64,000 nt of DNA from JANMZR01 sp040385875 (GCA_040385875.1 JAZKGO010000126.1:1-64000); one strand, 5' to 3'; positions 52,247 to 61,329 are shown, numbered from the stretch's first letter. Translations and numbers: made by a program. The notes: generated by a model not told the origin, from the letters alone.

Positions 52247-52816
52247 ATGCCTGGTAAACTAATCATTTTTTCTGCTCCTTCTGGTTCTGGCAAAACTACC
52301 ATTGTAAAACATCTGGTTAAAGTTAGAAATGATCTCGGCTTTTCGATTTCGGCCTGTACTCGTGATAAGCGAGGTCGATCTGAAGAAAATGGCAAAGATT
52401 ATTATTTTCTAAGTCCCGATGAATTTATACAAAAAATTGATAATCATGAGTTTGTGGAATGGGAAGAAGTATATCCTGGGAATTATTATGGCACCTTAAA
52501 ATCAGAAATTGATAGGATATGGGCGAGTGGAAAGCACGTAATTTTTGATGTGGACGTAAAGGGTGCTTTGCATTTGAAAGAATATTTTGGAGAAAAGGCT
52601 TTGGCTATTTATGTAAAAGTGCCTAGTCTCGAGGAACTCAAAAAACGCCTTATAACCCGTGGTAGCGAAACGGAAGATAGCCTTAGCCGACGAATGTTCA
52701 AAGTAAAATTTGAAATGACCTTTCAAGATAAATTTGACGTCATATTGTTCAACGATAATTTGGATGAATCATTTAAAAAAGCCGAGGCTTTGGTGGAGGA
52801 GTTCATAAATCCTTGA
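52247..52816 (+). CDS. gmk: Guanylate kinase
   Basis: A 189-residue guanylate kinase that phosphorylates GMP to GDP with ATP. The P-loop 'APSGSGKTTIV' is at residues 8-18. The GMP-binding region has 'ACTRDKRGRSEENGKDYYFLS' and 'FVEWEEVYPGNYYGTL', and the lid arginines follow in 'RLITRGSETEDSLSRRM'. All core motifs are present. It lies 24 bases ahead of nadD, and the two are likely cotranscribed from the promoter at 52194. Confidence 0.96.
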   Translation: MPGKLIIFSAPSGSGKTTIVKHLVKVRNDLGFSISACTRDKRGRSEENGKDYYFLSPDEFIQKIDNHEFVEWEEVYPGNYYGTLKSEIDRIWASGKHVIFDVDVKGALHLKEYFGEKALAIYVKVPSLEELKKRLITRGSETEDSLSRRMFKVKFEMTFQDKFDVILFNDNLDESFKKAEALVEEFINP

Positions 52817-52839
52817 ATCGGTTTTAATCTATTAACCAA

Positions 52840-53412
52840 ATGAATATCGGCCTATTTTTTGGATCATTCAACCCTATTCATATCGGTCATTTGATTGTGG
52901 CTAATATTATGGCTAATGCTGACGGAATAGACCAAGTTTGGTTTGTGGTTTCTCCTCAAAATCCCTTTAAAAAGTCAGCCAATCTATTGCATGAGTTTGA
53001 TAGATATGATATGGTGGAGAAAGCAATTGCCGACAATCCAAAATTAAAGGTTTCTGATATTGAATTTTCAATGCCAAAACCTTCTTACACAATTGATACT
53101 CTAGCTCGGCTTACCGAAAAATATCCCAATCATACTTTCAAATTGATCATTGGGGAAGACAATTTGTCTCAATTTAGTAAATGGAAAAATGCAGATAAAA
53201 TATTGGAATATTATGGGCTTTTGGTTTATCCTAGACCTAAAGCAGAGCCACATAATTATGGGAATCATCACAACGTGCAATTTATTGAAGCACCTCTTTT
53301 AGATATTTCGGCCACTTTTATTCGGAATCAATTGCTAGGGGGTAAATCTATTAAATACATGGTACCGGAAGTAGTGGAGGGGTATATCCAATTGAAGAAA
53401 TTATACCAATAG
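52840..53412 (+). CDS. nadD: Nicotinate-nucleotide adenylyltransferase
   Basis: A 190-residue NadD enzyme that joins ATP to nicotinate mononucleotide in NAD synthesis. The HxGH nucleotidyltransferase motif 'GSFNPIHIGHLIVA' is at residues 8-21. 'VVSPQNPFK' and the second ATP-binding motif 'ISATFIRNQL' (near 163) are in place. It follows gmk by 24 bases and is probably in the same operon. Confidence 0.94.
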   Translation: MNIGLFFGSFNPIHIGHLIVANIMANADGIDQVWFVVSPQNPFKKSANLLHEFDRYDMVEKAIADNPKLKVSDIEFSMPKPSYTIDTLARLTEKYPNHTFKLIIGEDNLSQFSKWKNADKILEYYGLLVYPRPKAEPHNYGNHHNVQFIEAPLLDISATFIRNQLLGGKSIKYMVPEVVEGYIQLKKLYQ

Positions 53413-53429
53413 ATACTTTTGTGGTAGCT

Positions 53430-53819
53430 TTAATGAGTGGTATGACAGCGACATCTTTCTTTATGCTTCCAATTGAGCCAATAAGCAAATAAGATGGCTA
53501 AGGCAATTGAAATCGACACATAAATTTCAAAACTCTTATTCAAAAAAAGTAAATCTAATAGCTTGATAATGGCTGCCAATACAATTAATTGCATGGGCAT
53601 AATATTCTTATGACTCCGATAATCTCGCCCTAAAAGATAAATAGCCAAAAGAAAGCTTAAAGTAAGGAAAACATTTTCATAGCGATGCAACATCTCGAAT
53701 TTTGAACCAAAATAGGGTAAAAAAGTAATTAAGATAGGCGTAGCCATGCAATGAACGGCACAAACTAAAGTCAACCAAAATCCAATTCTCTCAATATTTG
53801 TTTTTTTGCTATCAGCCAT
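53430..53819 (-). CDS. MerC-family membrane protein
   Basis: A 129-residue protein with about four hydrophobic segments. The first helix has 'IGFWLTLVCAVHCMATPILI', the MerC-type metal-binding motif with paired Cys ('CAVHC'). The family is named from mercuric transport, but Bacteroidota members often lie near Zn- and Fur-type regulated genes. The C-terminus carries 'RCRCHTTH', a possible metal-binding tail. A perfect 11-base inverted repeat overlaps its promoter, so expression is probably repressible by a metal-responsive regulator. Zinc is the inferred metal. Confidence 0.82.
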   Translation of the reverse strand: MADSKKTNIERIGFWLTLVCAVHCMATPILITFLPYFGSKFEMLHRYENVFLTLSFLLAIYLLGRDYRSHKNIMPMQLIVLAAIIKLLDLLFLNKSFEIYVSISIALAILFAYWLNWKHKERCRCHTTH

Positions 53820-53841
53820 TCACAAATGATGTATTTGAAAC

Positions 53842-53884
53842 ATTGTTGCAAAATTAATCTATTTGCAACAATATTGCAACAAAA
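53842..53884 (-). promoter_or_regulatory. MerC promoter with overlapping palindromic operator
   Basis: On the minus strand TTTTGTTG (53884-53877) and TAATTTTG (53856-53849) are 20 bases apart and form a strong promoter. ATTGTTGCAAA (53842-53852) and TTTGCAACAAT (53862-53872) form a perfect 11-base inverted repeat with a 9-base spacer that covers the -7 element. A third TTGCAACAA half-site is at 53874-53882, 11 bases (one helical turn) from the neighbouring one. The layout suits repression by a dimeric metalloregulator such as a Fur/Zur protein. Confidence 0.65.
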
Positions 53885-54060
53885 TGGGTATAATATTTTG
53901 CTTTTGCCAAAGCTGCTTTTTGCCGAATGTAATTTATGTTCTATTCGTATTCCCAAAATTATATTTTACAAAATACTGAAATAGCAAATATTATTTATTT
54001 TACTTCGAAACTCAACATTAAAATTCGACAGTCAATAGCATTTTTCTAAGAATTTATAAT

Positions 54061-54068
54061 TAACTTTG
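54061..54068 (+). promoter_or_regulatory. -7 element of typA
   Basis: TAACTTTG is an exact TAnnTTTG match. The predicted transcript has a leader of about 100 bases before the typA ATG at 54172. No convincing -33 element was found. Confidence 0.4.
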
Positions 54069-54171
54069 CAACTTAAAATATCTGATAATGAGCCTATTCG
54101 GTCATTTTTAGTATTTTTTCAATAAAATATTTCCTTATTTGGATATATTATTTTTCTAATTTTTTTACATT

Positions 54172-55992
54172 ATGCAAAGCATCAGAAACATTGCCATTAT
54201 TGCCCACGTTGACCACGGTAAAACTACTCTGGTTGATAAAATAATTCACGCCTCAAAGATATTCCGAGAGAATCAAGAGTTTGGAGATTTGATATTGGAC
54301 AATAACGATTTGGAGCGTGAAAGAGGTATTACTATTACTTCCAAAAATGTATCTGTACGTTACAATGGTGTGAAAATCAACATCATAGATACCCCAGGTC
54401 ACAGTGACTTTGGCGGTGAAGTGGAACGTGTTTTGAAATTAGCAGATGGTGTTTGCCTTTTGGTGGATGCTTTTGAGGGACCTATGCCACAAACTCGTTT
54501 TGTATTGGGTAAAGCAATTGATTTGGGTTTGAAGCCAATCGTTATTATCAATAAAGTTGACAAAGAAAACTGTCGCCCTGACGAAGTACATGAGGCAGTT
54601 TTTGACTTAATGTTCAACCTTGGAGCTACAGAAGACCAGTTGGATTTCCCCACTCTTTATGGATCAAGCAAGCAAGGTTGGATGAGCACTGATTGGAAAA
54701 AACCTACTACAGACATCATTCCATTACTCGATACCATCATTGCTACGATACCCCCTTCACCAGTGAATGAGGGTGCTTCACAAATGCAGATTACCTCATT
54801 GGATTATTCTTCTTTTGTGGGCCGTATTGCAATTGGTCGTGTACATAGAGGAGTTTTGAAAGAAGGCCAGCAAATAGTGTTGATTAAATCTGATGGTTCA
54901 ATCAAGAAAAATAAAATTAAAGAATTACAAGTATTTGAAGGTTTAGGTCGTGTCAAAGTGGCCGAGGTAAGTTCGGGTGAGATTTGTGCGATTACTGGTA
55001 TAGAGGATTTTGAAATCGGTGATACTATCGCTGATATTGATGCACCGGAGGCATTGCCAAGGATTTCAATTGACGAGCCTACCATGAATATGCTCTTCAC
55101 TATTAACAATTCACCTTTTTATGGCAAAGAAGGCAAATTTGTAACTTCTCGCCATTTGCGTGATCGTTTGTTCAAAGAAACTGAAAAAAATCTAGCGCTG
55201 AGAGTTGAAACAACAGAATCAGAAGATAAATTTTTGGTATATGGTCGTGGAATTCTTCATTTGTCGGTATTGATTGAAACCATGCGTCGTGAAGGATATG
55301 AATTACAGGTTGGTCAGCCGCAAGTATTGTATAAAGAAGGGCCAAATGGTGAAAAATTAGAACCAATTGAAACTTTGGTTGTAGATGTACCAGATGCAGT
55401 TGCAGGGAAAGTAATAGAATTAGCTACTGCTGGCAAAGGCGAATTGTTGATTATGGAACCAAAAGGAGACTTGCAACATCTAGAGTTCAATATTCCTTCT
55501 CGTGGCTTGATTGGAATGCGTTCCAAAGTGCTTACTGCTACTTTTGGAGAAGCCATTATGGCTCACCGTTTTAAGGCATATGAGCCGTATAAAGGGGTTA
55601 TTCAAGGCCGTATTAATGGTTCTCTGATTTCAATGACTTCGGGTTCAGCAACGGCTTATTCGATTGACAAATTACAGGATAGAGGTCAGTTTTTTATTGA
55701 TCCATCTGAAGAAATTTATACAGGTATGGTAATTGGGGAGCATAATCGCCAGAACGATATCGAGGTAAACGTAATCACTGCCAAGCAGCTTACCAACATG
55801 CGTGCCTCTGGAACGGATAGTAATGTGAGAATAGCACCTAAATTGAATTTTTCTTTAGAAGAATCAATGGAATATATTCAAAAAGATGAATATTTAGAAG
55901 TAACGCCAAAAAGCCTACGCATGCGCAAAATCTACCTTGAGGCCAATGAGCGCAAGCGTATGAGCAATAAATTAGTGATGGAAATGGCTTAA
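54172..55992 (+). CDS. typA: Translational GTPase TypA/BipA
   Basis: A 606-residue TypA, full length. The G1 P-loop 'AHVDHGKTTLVDKI' starts near residue 11. Switch I 'RGITITSKN', G3 'DTPGHSDFGGEV' and G4 'NKVDKENCRP' follow, with the G5 motif later in domain I. Domain II and the EF-G-like domains III and V are present, ending in the TypA-specific C-terminal domain with 'ESMEYIQKDEYLEVTPKSLRMRKIYL'. TypA binds ribosomes and assists 50S assembly and stress adaptation. The gene is monocistronic, with its own terminator. Confidence 0.96.
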   Translation: MQSIRNIAIIAHVDHGKTTLVDKIIHASKIFRENQEFGDLILDNNDLERERGITITSKNVSVRYNGVKINIIDTPGHSDFGGEVERVLKLADGVCLLVDAFEGPMPQTRFVLGKAIDLGLKPIVIINKVDKENCRPDEVHEAVFDLMFNLGATEDQLDFPTLYGSSKQGWMSTDWKKPTTDIIPLLDTIIATIPPSPVNEGASQMQITSLDYSSFVGRIAIGRVHRGVLKEGQQIVLIKSDGSIKKNKIKELQVFEGLGRVKVAEVSSGEICAITGIEDFEIGDTIADIDAPEALPRISIDEPTMNMLFTINNSPFYGKEGKFVTSRHLRDRLFKETEKNLALRVETTESEDKFLVYGRGILHLSVLIETMRREGYELQVGQPQVLYKEGPNGEKLEPIETLVVDVPDAVAGKVIELATAGKGELLIMEPKGDLQHLEFNIPSRGLIGMRSKVLTATFGEAIMAHRFKAYEPYKGVIQGRINGSLISMTSGSATAYSIDKLQDRGQFFIDPSEEIYTGMVIGEHNRQNDIEVNVITAKQLTNMRASGTDSNVRIAPKLNFSLEESMEYIQKDEYLEVTPKSLRMRKIYLEANERKRMSNKLVMEMA

Positions 55993-56041
55993 TATTTATC
56001 GCAGATTCTGTGATATTACACCGTTTATTTTTTATAATAAG

Positions 56042-56072
56042 AACTCGTTTCAGAATGGAACGAGTTTTTTAT
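56042..56072 (+). terminator. Rho-independent terminator after typA
   Basis: AACTCGTT and AACGAGTT form an 8-base-pair stem with a 9-base loop, followed by TTTT. It lies about 50 bases after the typA stop. Confidence 0.8.
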
Positions 56073-56165
56073 TTGCTAATTCAACAATATTTTATGAGTA
56101 ATAAAAATTTAGGTGAAAAGGATTAGTAATTTTATCTTTGTAAAATTTCTTATGAGAATTTCATT

Positions 56166-56284
56166 TTAAGGAATTTCTATAAACACGAATTCCAATAATC
56201 TCTCAAGGTCTGTGACATTTCTCCACTTGGAGAAACAGGAACGGGGATTTAAAAAATTATGAGGTTTTATAAATGTTCCCTTAA
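56166..56284. repeat. MITE-like element, copy 2 (119 bp)
   Basis: TTAAGGAATTTCTATAAAC at the left and TTTATAAATGTTCCCTTAA at the right form terminal inverted repeats with more mismatches than copy 1. Between them GAATTCCAATAATC and TTTCTCC(a)ctTGGAGAAACAGGAA match copy 1. A 14-16-base insertion lies after AATAATC. It ends 27 bases before the MBOAT gene, within the typA-MBOAT gap. Confidence 0.7.
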
Positions 56285-56310
56285 CTAAAAAATAGTTTTT
56301 AAGCCACTCA

Positions 56311-57714
56311 ATGCTCTTTAATTCAGCACATTTTATTGTTTTTTTTATAATAGTTACTACTGCCTACTTTTCATTAGGCCTCAAAGGTAGGCTCTATCTT
56401 TTGCTTTTTGCCAGCTGTTATTTTTATATGGTATTTAGGCCCATATATATATTAATTCTATTTTTCACGATTGTAATCGATTATTATGCAGGTATTTGGA
56501 TTGAGCAATCAACAGGTTCAAAAAGAAAATTATTGCTGATTATAAGCCTGATTTCAAATATTGGAATATTGGCCTATTTTAAGTATTTCAATTTTTTAAA
56601 TCAAAATCTAACCCATCTTTTAGGGTATTTTAAAGTTGAAAATAATATCCCATTTCTCGAGATTTTACTACCCATTGGCCTTTCGTTTCATACTTTTCAG
56701 GCCATGAGTTATACGATTGAGGTGTATAGAGGTAAGCAGCCGGCTGAGCAGCATTTTGGAGTCTATGCTTTGTATGTGATGTTTTACCCACAATTGGTGG
56801 CTGGCCCCATTGAGCGGCCTCAAAATATTTTGCCACAGTTGAAAACTTTTCAAAAGTATGATTTGGAAAATGTAAAAAGTGGATTATTATTGATGGCTTG
56901 GGGGCTTTTCAAAAAGGTAGTTATTGCCGACAGATTAGCACTTTTTGTAGATTATGCTTATAATCAACCTTCAGAAAAAAATGGACTCACTCTTTTGATG
57001 GCCACTTTTTTCTATACATTTCAAATCTACTGTGACTTTTCTGGGTATTCTGATATTGCCATTGGTTCAGCAAGAGTAATGGGTTATAACCTGATGGAAA
57101 ATTTCAAAAGTCCCTATTTCTCCGGCTCCATTTCAGAATTTTGGAGGCGTTGGCATATTTCGCTTTCTAGTTGGTTTCGTGATTATTTGTACATTCCACT
57201 TGGAGGCAATCGCAAAGGAATAACCAGAAAATATTTGGGGCTTTTTTTGGTATTTATGGTATCTGGCCTTTGGCACGGTGCTAAATGGACTTTTGTAGTT
57301 TGGGGTTCGCTACACGGTATTTATCTCATTCTGGCTGCTCTAAGGCAATCTCTGTTACCAGATTTTGCAATTTCAAAATCCAGACTTTTCAGTTTTTTGA
57401 ATGTGCTTGCCACTTTTATTATAGTGATGTTCAGCTGGGTATTTTTCAGGGCTTCGGGTATTTTTGACGCCACTCAAATCTTCAAAAAAATAGCACAATT
57501 AAATTTTGCAGATGAGCTACCTAATATAATGAATACCAATGAACTAATATTTTCATTTATATTGATTTTTGCCCTTTTGTTGAAAGAGAAATTCTATTTT
57601 TCATTCAGGCCATTAGGCTCAATACAGTTTGGAATTTTATTCGTTTTTCTTTTATTTTTGACTTATTTTTTAGGAGTATTTTCCAATCAACAGTTTATAT
57701 ATTTTCAATTTTAG
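56311..57714 (+). CDS. MBOAT-family O-acyltransferase (AlgI-like)
   Basis: A 467-residue membrane-bound O-acyltransferase of the AlgI type. About ten or more hydrophobic helices are present. Signature stretches are 'ILLPIGLSFHTFQAMSYTIEVYRGK', 'YVMFYPQLVAGPIERPQNILPQL', 'YCDFSGYSDIAIGSARVMGYNLMENFKSPYF', 'FWRRWHISLSSWFRDYLYIPLGGN' and the catalytic His322 in 'SGLWHGAKWTF'. AlgI enzymes move acetyl groups across the inner membrane to polysaccharide. The gene overlaps functionally with the next one, which encodes an SGNH-type acetyl acceptor. Confidence 0.92.
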   Translation: MLFNSAHFIVFFIIVTTAYFSLGLKGRLYLLLFASCYFYMVFRPIYILILFFTIVIDYYAGIWIEQSTGSKRKLLLIISLISNIGILAYFKYFNFLNQNLTHLLGYFKVENNIPFLEILLPIGLSFHTFQAMSYTIEVYRGKQPAEQHFGVYALYVMFYPQLVAGPIERPQNILPQLKTFQKYDLENVKSGLLLMAWGLFKKVVIADRLALFVDYAYNQPSEKNGLTLLMATFFYTFQIYCDFSGYSDIAIGSARVMGYNLMENFKSPYFSGSISEFWRRWHISLSSWFRDYLYIPLGGNRKGITRKYLGLFLVFMVSGLWHGAKWTFVVWGSLHGIYLILAALRQSLLPDFAISKSRLFSFLNVLATFIIVMFSWVFFRASGIFDATQIFKKIAQLNFADELPNIMNTNELIFSFILIFALLLKEKFYFSFRPLGSIQFGILFVFLLFLTYFLGVFSNQQFIYFQF

Positions 57715-57721
57715 AAACAAT

Positions 57722-58750
57722 ATGACAAGATTTGCAAAATATTTAATTCTGATTATTGCACTATTTTATTGGTCAATTTCTCATTTTGAAACTTTGTATT
57801 CATGGGCGGGTAAAAATAGAATATATCCTGACGACTACCGGTATGGTGATCTTTATCGCCTTTCTTTTTTACCAGAATTTAAAGAAAAAAAGGAGGTTTG
57901 CGAAGATAAAATTGACCAATCAACCATAAAAAACAAGGTGCATTTATACCTTTTGGGGGATAGCTTTACGGATGAATCCAACCTGAATGTAAATAATTTT
58001 GAAGTGGAGCAATACAATTATATTCACTGGGATAGACCCCAAACAGTTGAGTTGGATAATCACGCTAAAAATATTCTAATTCTCCAATCGGTGGAAAGAT
58101 CGCTAAAATTGCACTTTGTGAAACAATCAGACGAATTAGAAATTAAATCCAAGGCCAATTCAATTAAGCAAAATACTCATAAGTCAATCTTAGAGTATGC
58201 CGAAAATTGGGTGAATACATTCTCGAAAAATACCAAAAATACGGAAGAGCGAATTTGGCATACCCTTCTTAATTATGATTTTGTACTTTTTTTTAAAGAA
58301 TTGAAGGCAAGTTTTGACCTGAAATTATTTGATAGAAAGTCGACCAACTATAACCTTTCAGCAGATAAGAAGCAAATATTTTATTTTGAAGAGGCAGACA
58401 TTAACTGCCCTAATTCAGCTTTTTATAAAGTGTCTGACACTGAAATTAAAGCCTTTGTAGATATTATCAACAACGATTTGGAACATTATAAAAACATGGG
58501 ATTTGAGGAGGTATATTTAGCCCTAATTCCGAACAAGGTTTCTATTTTGGATCCAACGCTTGGTAAATACAATCATGTGCTTGAGCGTGTACAAACACAT
58601 CCAGATTTGAAAATAAAGGTTATTGATATCTATACTCAATTTAAAAAGGAGACTAGACCGCTCTTTTCAAAATCTGATACTCATTGGAACTGTTATGGGT
58701 CGAGTATTTGGCAAGCTGAAGTAAATGCAGAAATTCAAAGGTATAAGTAG
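57722..58750 (+). CDS. SGNH-hydrolase-like protein (AlgX/AlgJ type)
   Basis: A 342-residue protein with an N-terminal membrane anchor (about 5-22). The SGNH catalytic block is 'LLGDSFTDES' with Ser81 of the GDS motif, and the C-terminal block has Asp319 and His321 in 'KSDTHWNCYGS'. Both match AlgX/AlgJ-like acetylesterase/acetyltransferase folds. It starts seven bases after the MBOAT stop and would receive acetyl groups in the periplasm and place them on a polysaccharide. The acceptor sugar is not evident. Sequence between the blocks is poorly conserved and rich in charged residues. Confidence 0.8.
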   Translation: MTRFAKYLILIIALFYWSISHFETLYSWAGKNRIYPDDYRYGDLYRLSFLPEFKEKKEVCEDKIDQSTIKNKVHLYLLGDSFTDESNLNVNNFEVEQYNYIHWDRPQTVELDNHAKNILILQSVERSLKLHFVKQSDELEIKSKANSIKQNTHKSILEYAENWVNTFSKNTKNTEERIWHTLLNYDFVLFFKELKASFDLKLFDRKSTNYNLSADKKQIFYFEEADINCPNSAFYKVSDTEIKAFVDIINNDLEHYKNMGFEEVYLALIPNKVSILDPTLGKYNHVLERVQTHPDLKIKVIDIYTQFKKETRPLFSKSDTHWNCYGSSIWQAEVNAEIQRYK

Positions 58751-58789
58751 TGTAGTTTTCTTTTTTGAAACAAGTGATTTTGCAATGAA

Positions 58790-58823
58790 AAAAGCCAAGA
58801 ATTAGAAAAATCCTTGGCTTTTC
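58790..58823. terminator. Bidirectional terminator between convergent genes
   Basis: AAAAGCCAAG and CTTGGCTTTT form a 10-base-pair stem around a 13-base loop with A and T tracts on both sides, so it can serve both the SGNH-like gene and the lipoprotein gene. Confidence 0.8.
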
Positions 58824-58844
58824 GACTCTAACCCCTAACACTAT

Positions 58845-59186
58845 TTAATTTTTCCAAATTAGCTTTTCTGCTTTTTTATTTATGTCAAATTCCTGACATT
58901 TCAAATCACCTTTTCCAGAAATGCCGCCATACGGAAAGCAAAGGCTTGTTCCATTTTCATCAAAAAGCTGAGCAGTAAACATATCGCAGCATTTAGTTTC
59001 ATAATTAATCAATACTACTCGTTTATCTAAATACAAATAGCTGTAAATAGACTCAAATTTGCCATGAGTGTCTTCACTGCCATTTTTGATTTCAGTATCT
59101 AACCAAGCATATCCTGTTGGAGTCACATCCTCCTTTTTACAGCCCAAAACGAGCAATATAGAAAATAACAATACTAATCTTTTCAT
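58845..59186 (-). CDS. Small lipoprotein of unknown function
   Basis: A 113-residue lipoprotein: 'LLFSILLVLGC' gives a lipobox with Cys16 followed by Lys-Lys. The mature protein is short, contains a Cys pair 'ETKCCDMF', and has 'GGISGKGDLKCQEFDIN' near the end. The family was not recognised. It is the last of three minus-strand genes downstream of the LVIVD protein gene, spaced by 21 bases from the beta-barrel gene. Confidence 0.65.
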   Translation of the reverse strand: MKRLVLLFSILLVLGCKKEDVTPTGYAWLDTEIKNGSEDTHGKFESIYSYLYLDKRVVLINYETKCCDMFTAQLFDENGTSLCFPYGGISGKGDLKCQEFDINKKAEKLIWKN

Positions 59187-59207
59187 TTCTTCTAATTCTT
59201 AATTGTC

Positions 59208-59891
59208 TTAAAACCCAAAACCTAACCTGATGGATAATCTATTAAATGAACGCTTTTCGGTCAAATAAAATTTTTCATCTGGTCTGTTATTTTCAAATCC
59301 CGATTGTTGTAATTTATAGCCCACATTTATATTTAAATTACTGCCATCATTGCCTACTTTTATCCTGAAACCCGCTGAAGGATTGATCATTAGGCCACCA
59401 TATTTATCAATATTGTTGACTTTATCAGCCTCACTTTTCCAAATAAATCCATAGCCAACATCTAGACTACCAATCGGACTAATTCTTTTGCTGGGTACCA
59501 AAGTGCTTTTCACACTCACACTTACCGGGGTAATAATATTGGATCGATAATAGTCAAAACCAGCAGTAAGCCCCATATTAATTGCTTTGTGAACTGGATA
59601 GCCAGTAAAATGTTGAAAAGTGAAATTGCTGTAACGATCGTCGCCATAATAATAAGGGTATGGATAGATACTTGAGGCCATTTTAGACATATCATAACTA
59701 TAAATAGGATTATAATTATTATTAATTGCCGCCTGTTCGCCCAATAAAAATCCCATTTCAGTATTATGTACAAGCTTTGACCAAAATTCGGGCTTGCTTT
59801 TAGTAGCTTGACTCTGATTTTGAGCAAAACTTTTTTCAGTCAATAATAAAACTGCTAAGAGAATTGCAGGAAATATTTTTAAGTTTTTCAT
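59208..59891 (-). CDS. Outer-membrane beta-barrel-like protein
   Basis: A 227-residue protein with a signal peptide at 1-23 ('AILLAVLLLTEKSFAQ'). The mature sequence alternates polar and hydrophobic residues with many aromatic positions, for example 'GYGFIWKSEAD', 'NLNINVGYKLQQSGFE' and the end 'RLSIRLGFGF'. A terminal Phe fits assembly by the BAM machinery. It is predicted to be a small outer-membrane barrel with eight to ten strands. The specific family was not recognised. The gene follows that for the LVIVD lipoprotein by 28 bases, consistent with an operon. Confidence 0.65.
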   Translation of the reverse strand: MKNLKIFPAILLAVLLLTEKSFAQNQSQATKSKPEFWSKLVHNTEMGFLLGEQAAINNNYNPIYSYDMSKMASSIYPYPYYYGDDRYSNFTFQHFTGYPVHKAINMGLTAGFDYYRSNIITPVSVSVKSTLVPSKRISPIGSLDVGYGFIWKSEADKVNNIDKYGGLMINPSAGFRIKVGNDGSNLNINVGYKLQQSGFENNRPDEKFYLTEKRSFNRLSIRLGFGF

Positions 59892-59918
59892 ATTCGTAAC
59901 TTTTTTTAACTGGAAAAA

Positions 59919-61238
59919 CTATTTAACAACCGATTTGATACTACTTAAGAGCTTCATATTCTTAGGATCAGAATAGTCATATTGATATAAACCATCCTTT
60001 CCAATTACCATCAGTTTTTTATTCAATGGAATCACATCATATGCCTCGAAGTTTTTAAATTCTGCCAATTTGTTTTTATCAATTTCCAAAGGATTGGCCA
60101 TCGAAAATACTTTCATGCCTTTATCACCTTCGCAAATAAATAGGTTGGGGTAATCAATTCCTAAGCCTGCTGGGCCCTCCATATCAAACGATTTCACCAA
60201 TGTTGGATATTCAGGGTCTTCAATATCAATTAAATCTAGCTGATTGCTATTCACCACTCCGCAGCGGCCAAAACCATTATTGGAGCGTAAGGTTACATAG
60301 GCATATTTGTCATAAACCACCACAGGGTCACAAGCCTTGAAATGATTATAAGTGCTCAACCATTTCGGTTTAGCGGGATCTTTATTGTCATAAATATGCA
60401 TGCCTGTGGTTGAGCCAATAAAAAGTTTATCTTTGTAAGGAAAAATTGTTTCAATTCCCCAATTCAAATTTACCTTAGGCAGTATTTGTGGTTTTGCTAA
60501 ATTGCTAATATTGAAAGGGATAAGCTCAGAATTGCTCACTGCATATAAATAATCATTTACTATTCCAAACCGAGCCATCGAGCCTCCTTTACCTGAAGCA
60601 CCGGGTGCGGATGTGCCGCTCTGAGAACCAGAAGAGGAGCTTAATGCAGATTTATCGGCGAAGGCCGACTCATAAAAAATCCCACCTCCTCGATAATATA
60701 TTTGTGGATAAACACCTCCTTCGCAGATTACCTCAATGGTGTCAGTGCGAGTAACCCATTCATAGTCAACTATTTGCTTATTTTGTTCGTCTAAATACCA
60801 GGTTACTCCATCAGCCGTACCGTTTAAAAACACTTTTTCAACTCTATTTAACTCCCCTATTTTAGCTGGGTTTGTGATATCAATTACCACTATATCAGTG
60901 TAGCTGTCGGCATACATGATATTGTCGACTACAGCCATATCAATATTGCCTGGTATATTGATAAATGAGATAAATTTTGGAGAAGATGGGTTGGAATTGT
61001 CAATCACATGGATTCCCTTTTTTATTTCATTGATAAACAGGTAGTTATCTTTAATATAAATCTTTCCAGGTTTTTCCAGAGAAACACTGCTTCCATTGGA
61101 AATACCTCCTCTCAATTCCTTCAATGAAATTTGCTTTGGCTTAGTAGTACGGTAAGTTTGAATCTGGGTACACTTATCTTTGCACGACCATATAAATGAT
61201 ACAAAGAATAGCAATAAAAATGACCTTGAAATTTTCAT
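59919..61238 (-). CDS. LVIVD-repeat beta-propeller lipoprotein
   Basis: A 439-residue lipoprotein starting at the ATG at 61238, which begins a proper signal ('SFLLLFFVSFIWSC', Cys19). A longer frame from 61265 adds nine residues and is not preferred. LVIVD units such as 'GIHVIDNSNPSSPKFISFINIPGNIDMAVVDNIMYADSYTDIVVIDITNP' (about residues 73-125) recur and form a propeller. Two of the repeats are separated by a Ser/Gly-rich low-complexity stretch near 195-225. Function is unknown. It heads a set of secreted proteins downstream of the sigma/anti-sigma pair. Confidence 0.82.
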   Translation of the reverse strand: MKISRSFLLLFFVSFIWSCKDKCTQIQTYRTTKPKQISLKELRGGISNGSSVSLEKPGKIYIKDNYLFINEIKKGIHVIDNSNPSSPKFISFINIPGNIDMAVVDNIMYADSYTDIVVIDITNPAKIGELNRVEKVFLNGTADGVTWYLDEQNKQIVDYEWVTRTDTIEVICEGGVYPQIYYRGGGIFYESAFADKSALSSSSGSQSGTSAPGASGKGGSMARFGIVNDYLYAVSNSELIPFNISNLAKPQILPKVNLNWGIETIFPYKDKLFIGSTTGMHIYDNKDPAKPKWLSTYNHFKACDPVVVYDKYAYVTLRSNNGFGRCGVVNSNQLDLIDIEDPEYPTLVKSFDMEGPAGLGIDYPNLFICEGDKGMKVFSMANPLEIDKNKLAEFKNFEAYDVIPLNKKLMVIGKDGLYQYDYSDPKNMKLLSSIKSVVK

Positions 61239-61329
61239 TTGAGATATCCCTTTTAAGTTTTTCATTTTATTTCCCTTTTTCTCTATTGACGTAATATCTA
61301 ATCAATTGGTTGGAAACTTGATCAAATAC

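Larger units (their letters stand above)
53820..54171. other. Intergenic region between merC-like and typA genes
   Basis: This 352-base AT-rich gap holds the MerC operator-promoter at its left end and a -7 element for typA at 54061. The rest has long A/T runs and shows no open reading frame of note. Confidence 0.5.
55993..56310. other. Gap between typA and the MBOAT gene
   Basis: This 318-base gap holds the typA terminator and MITE-like copy 2. No open reading frame or RNA gene was recognised in the remainder. Confidence 0.5.
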
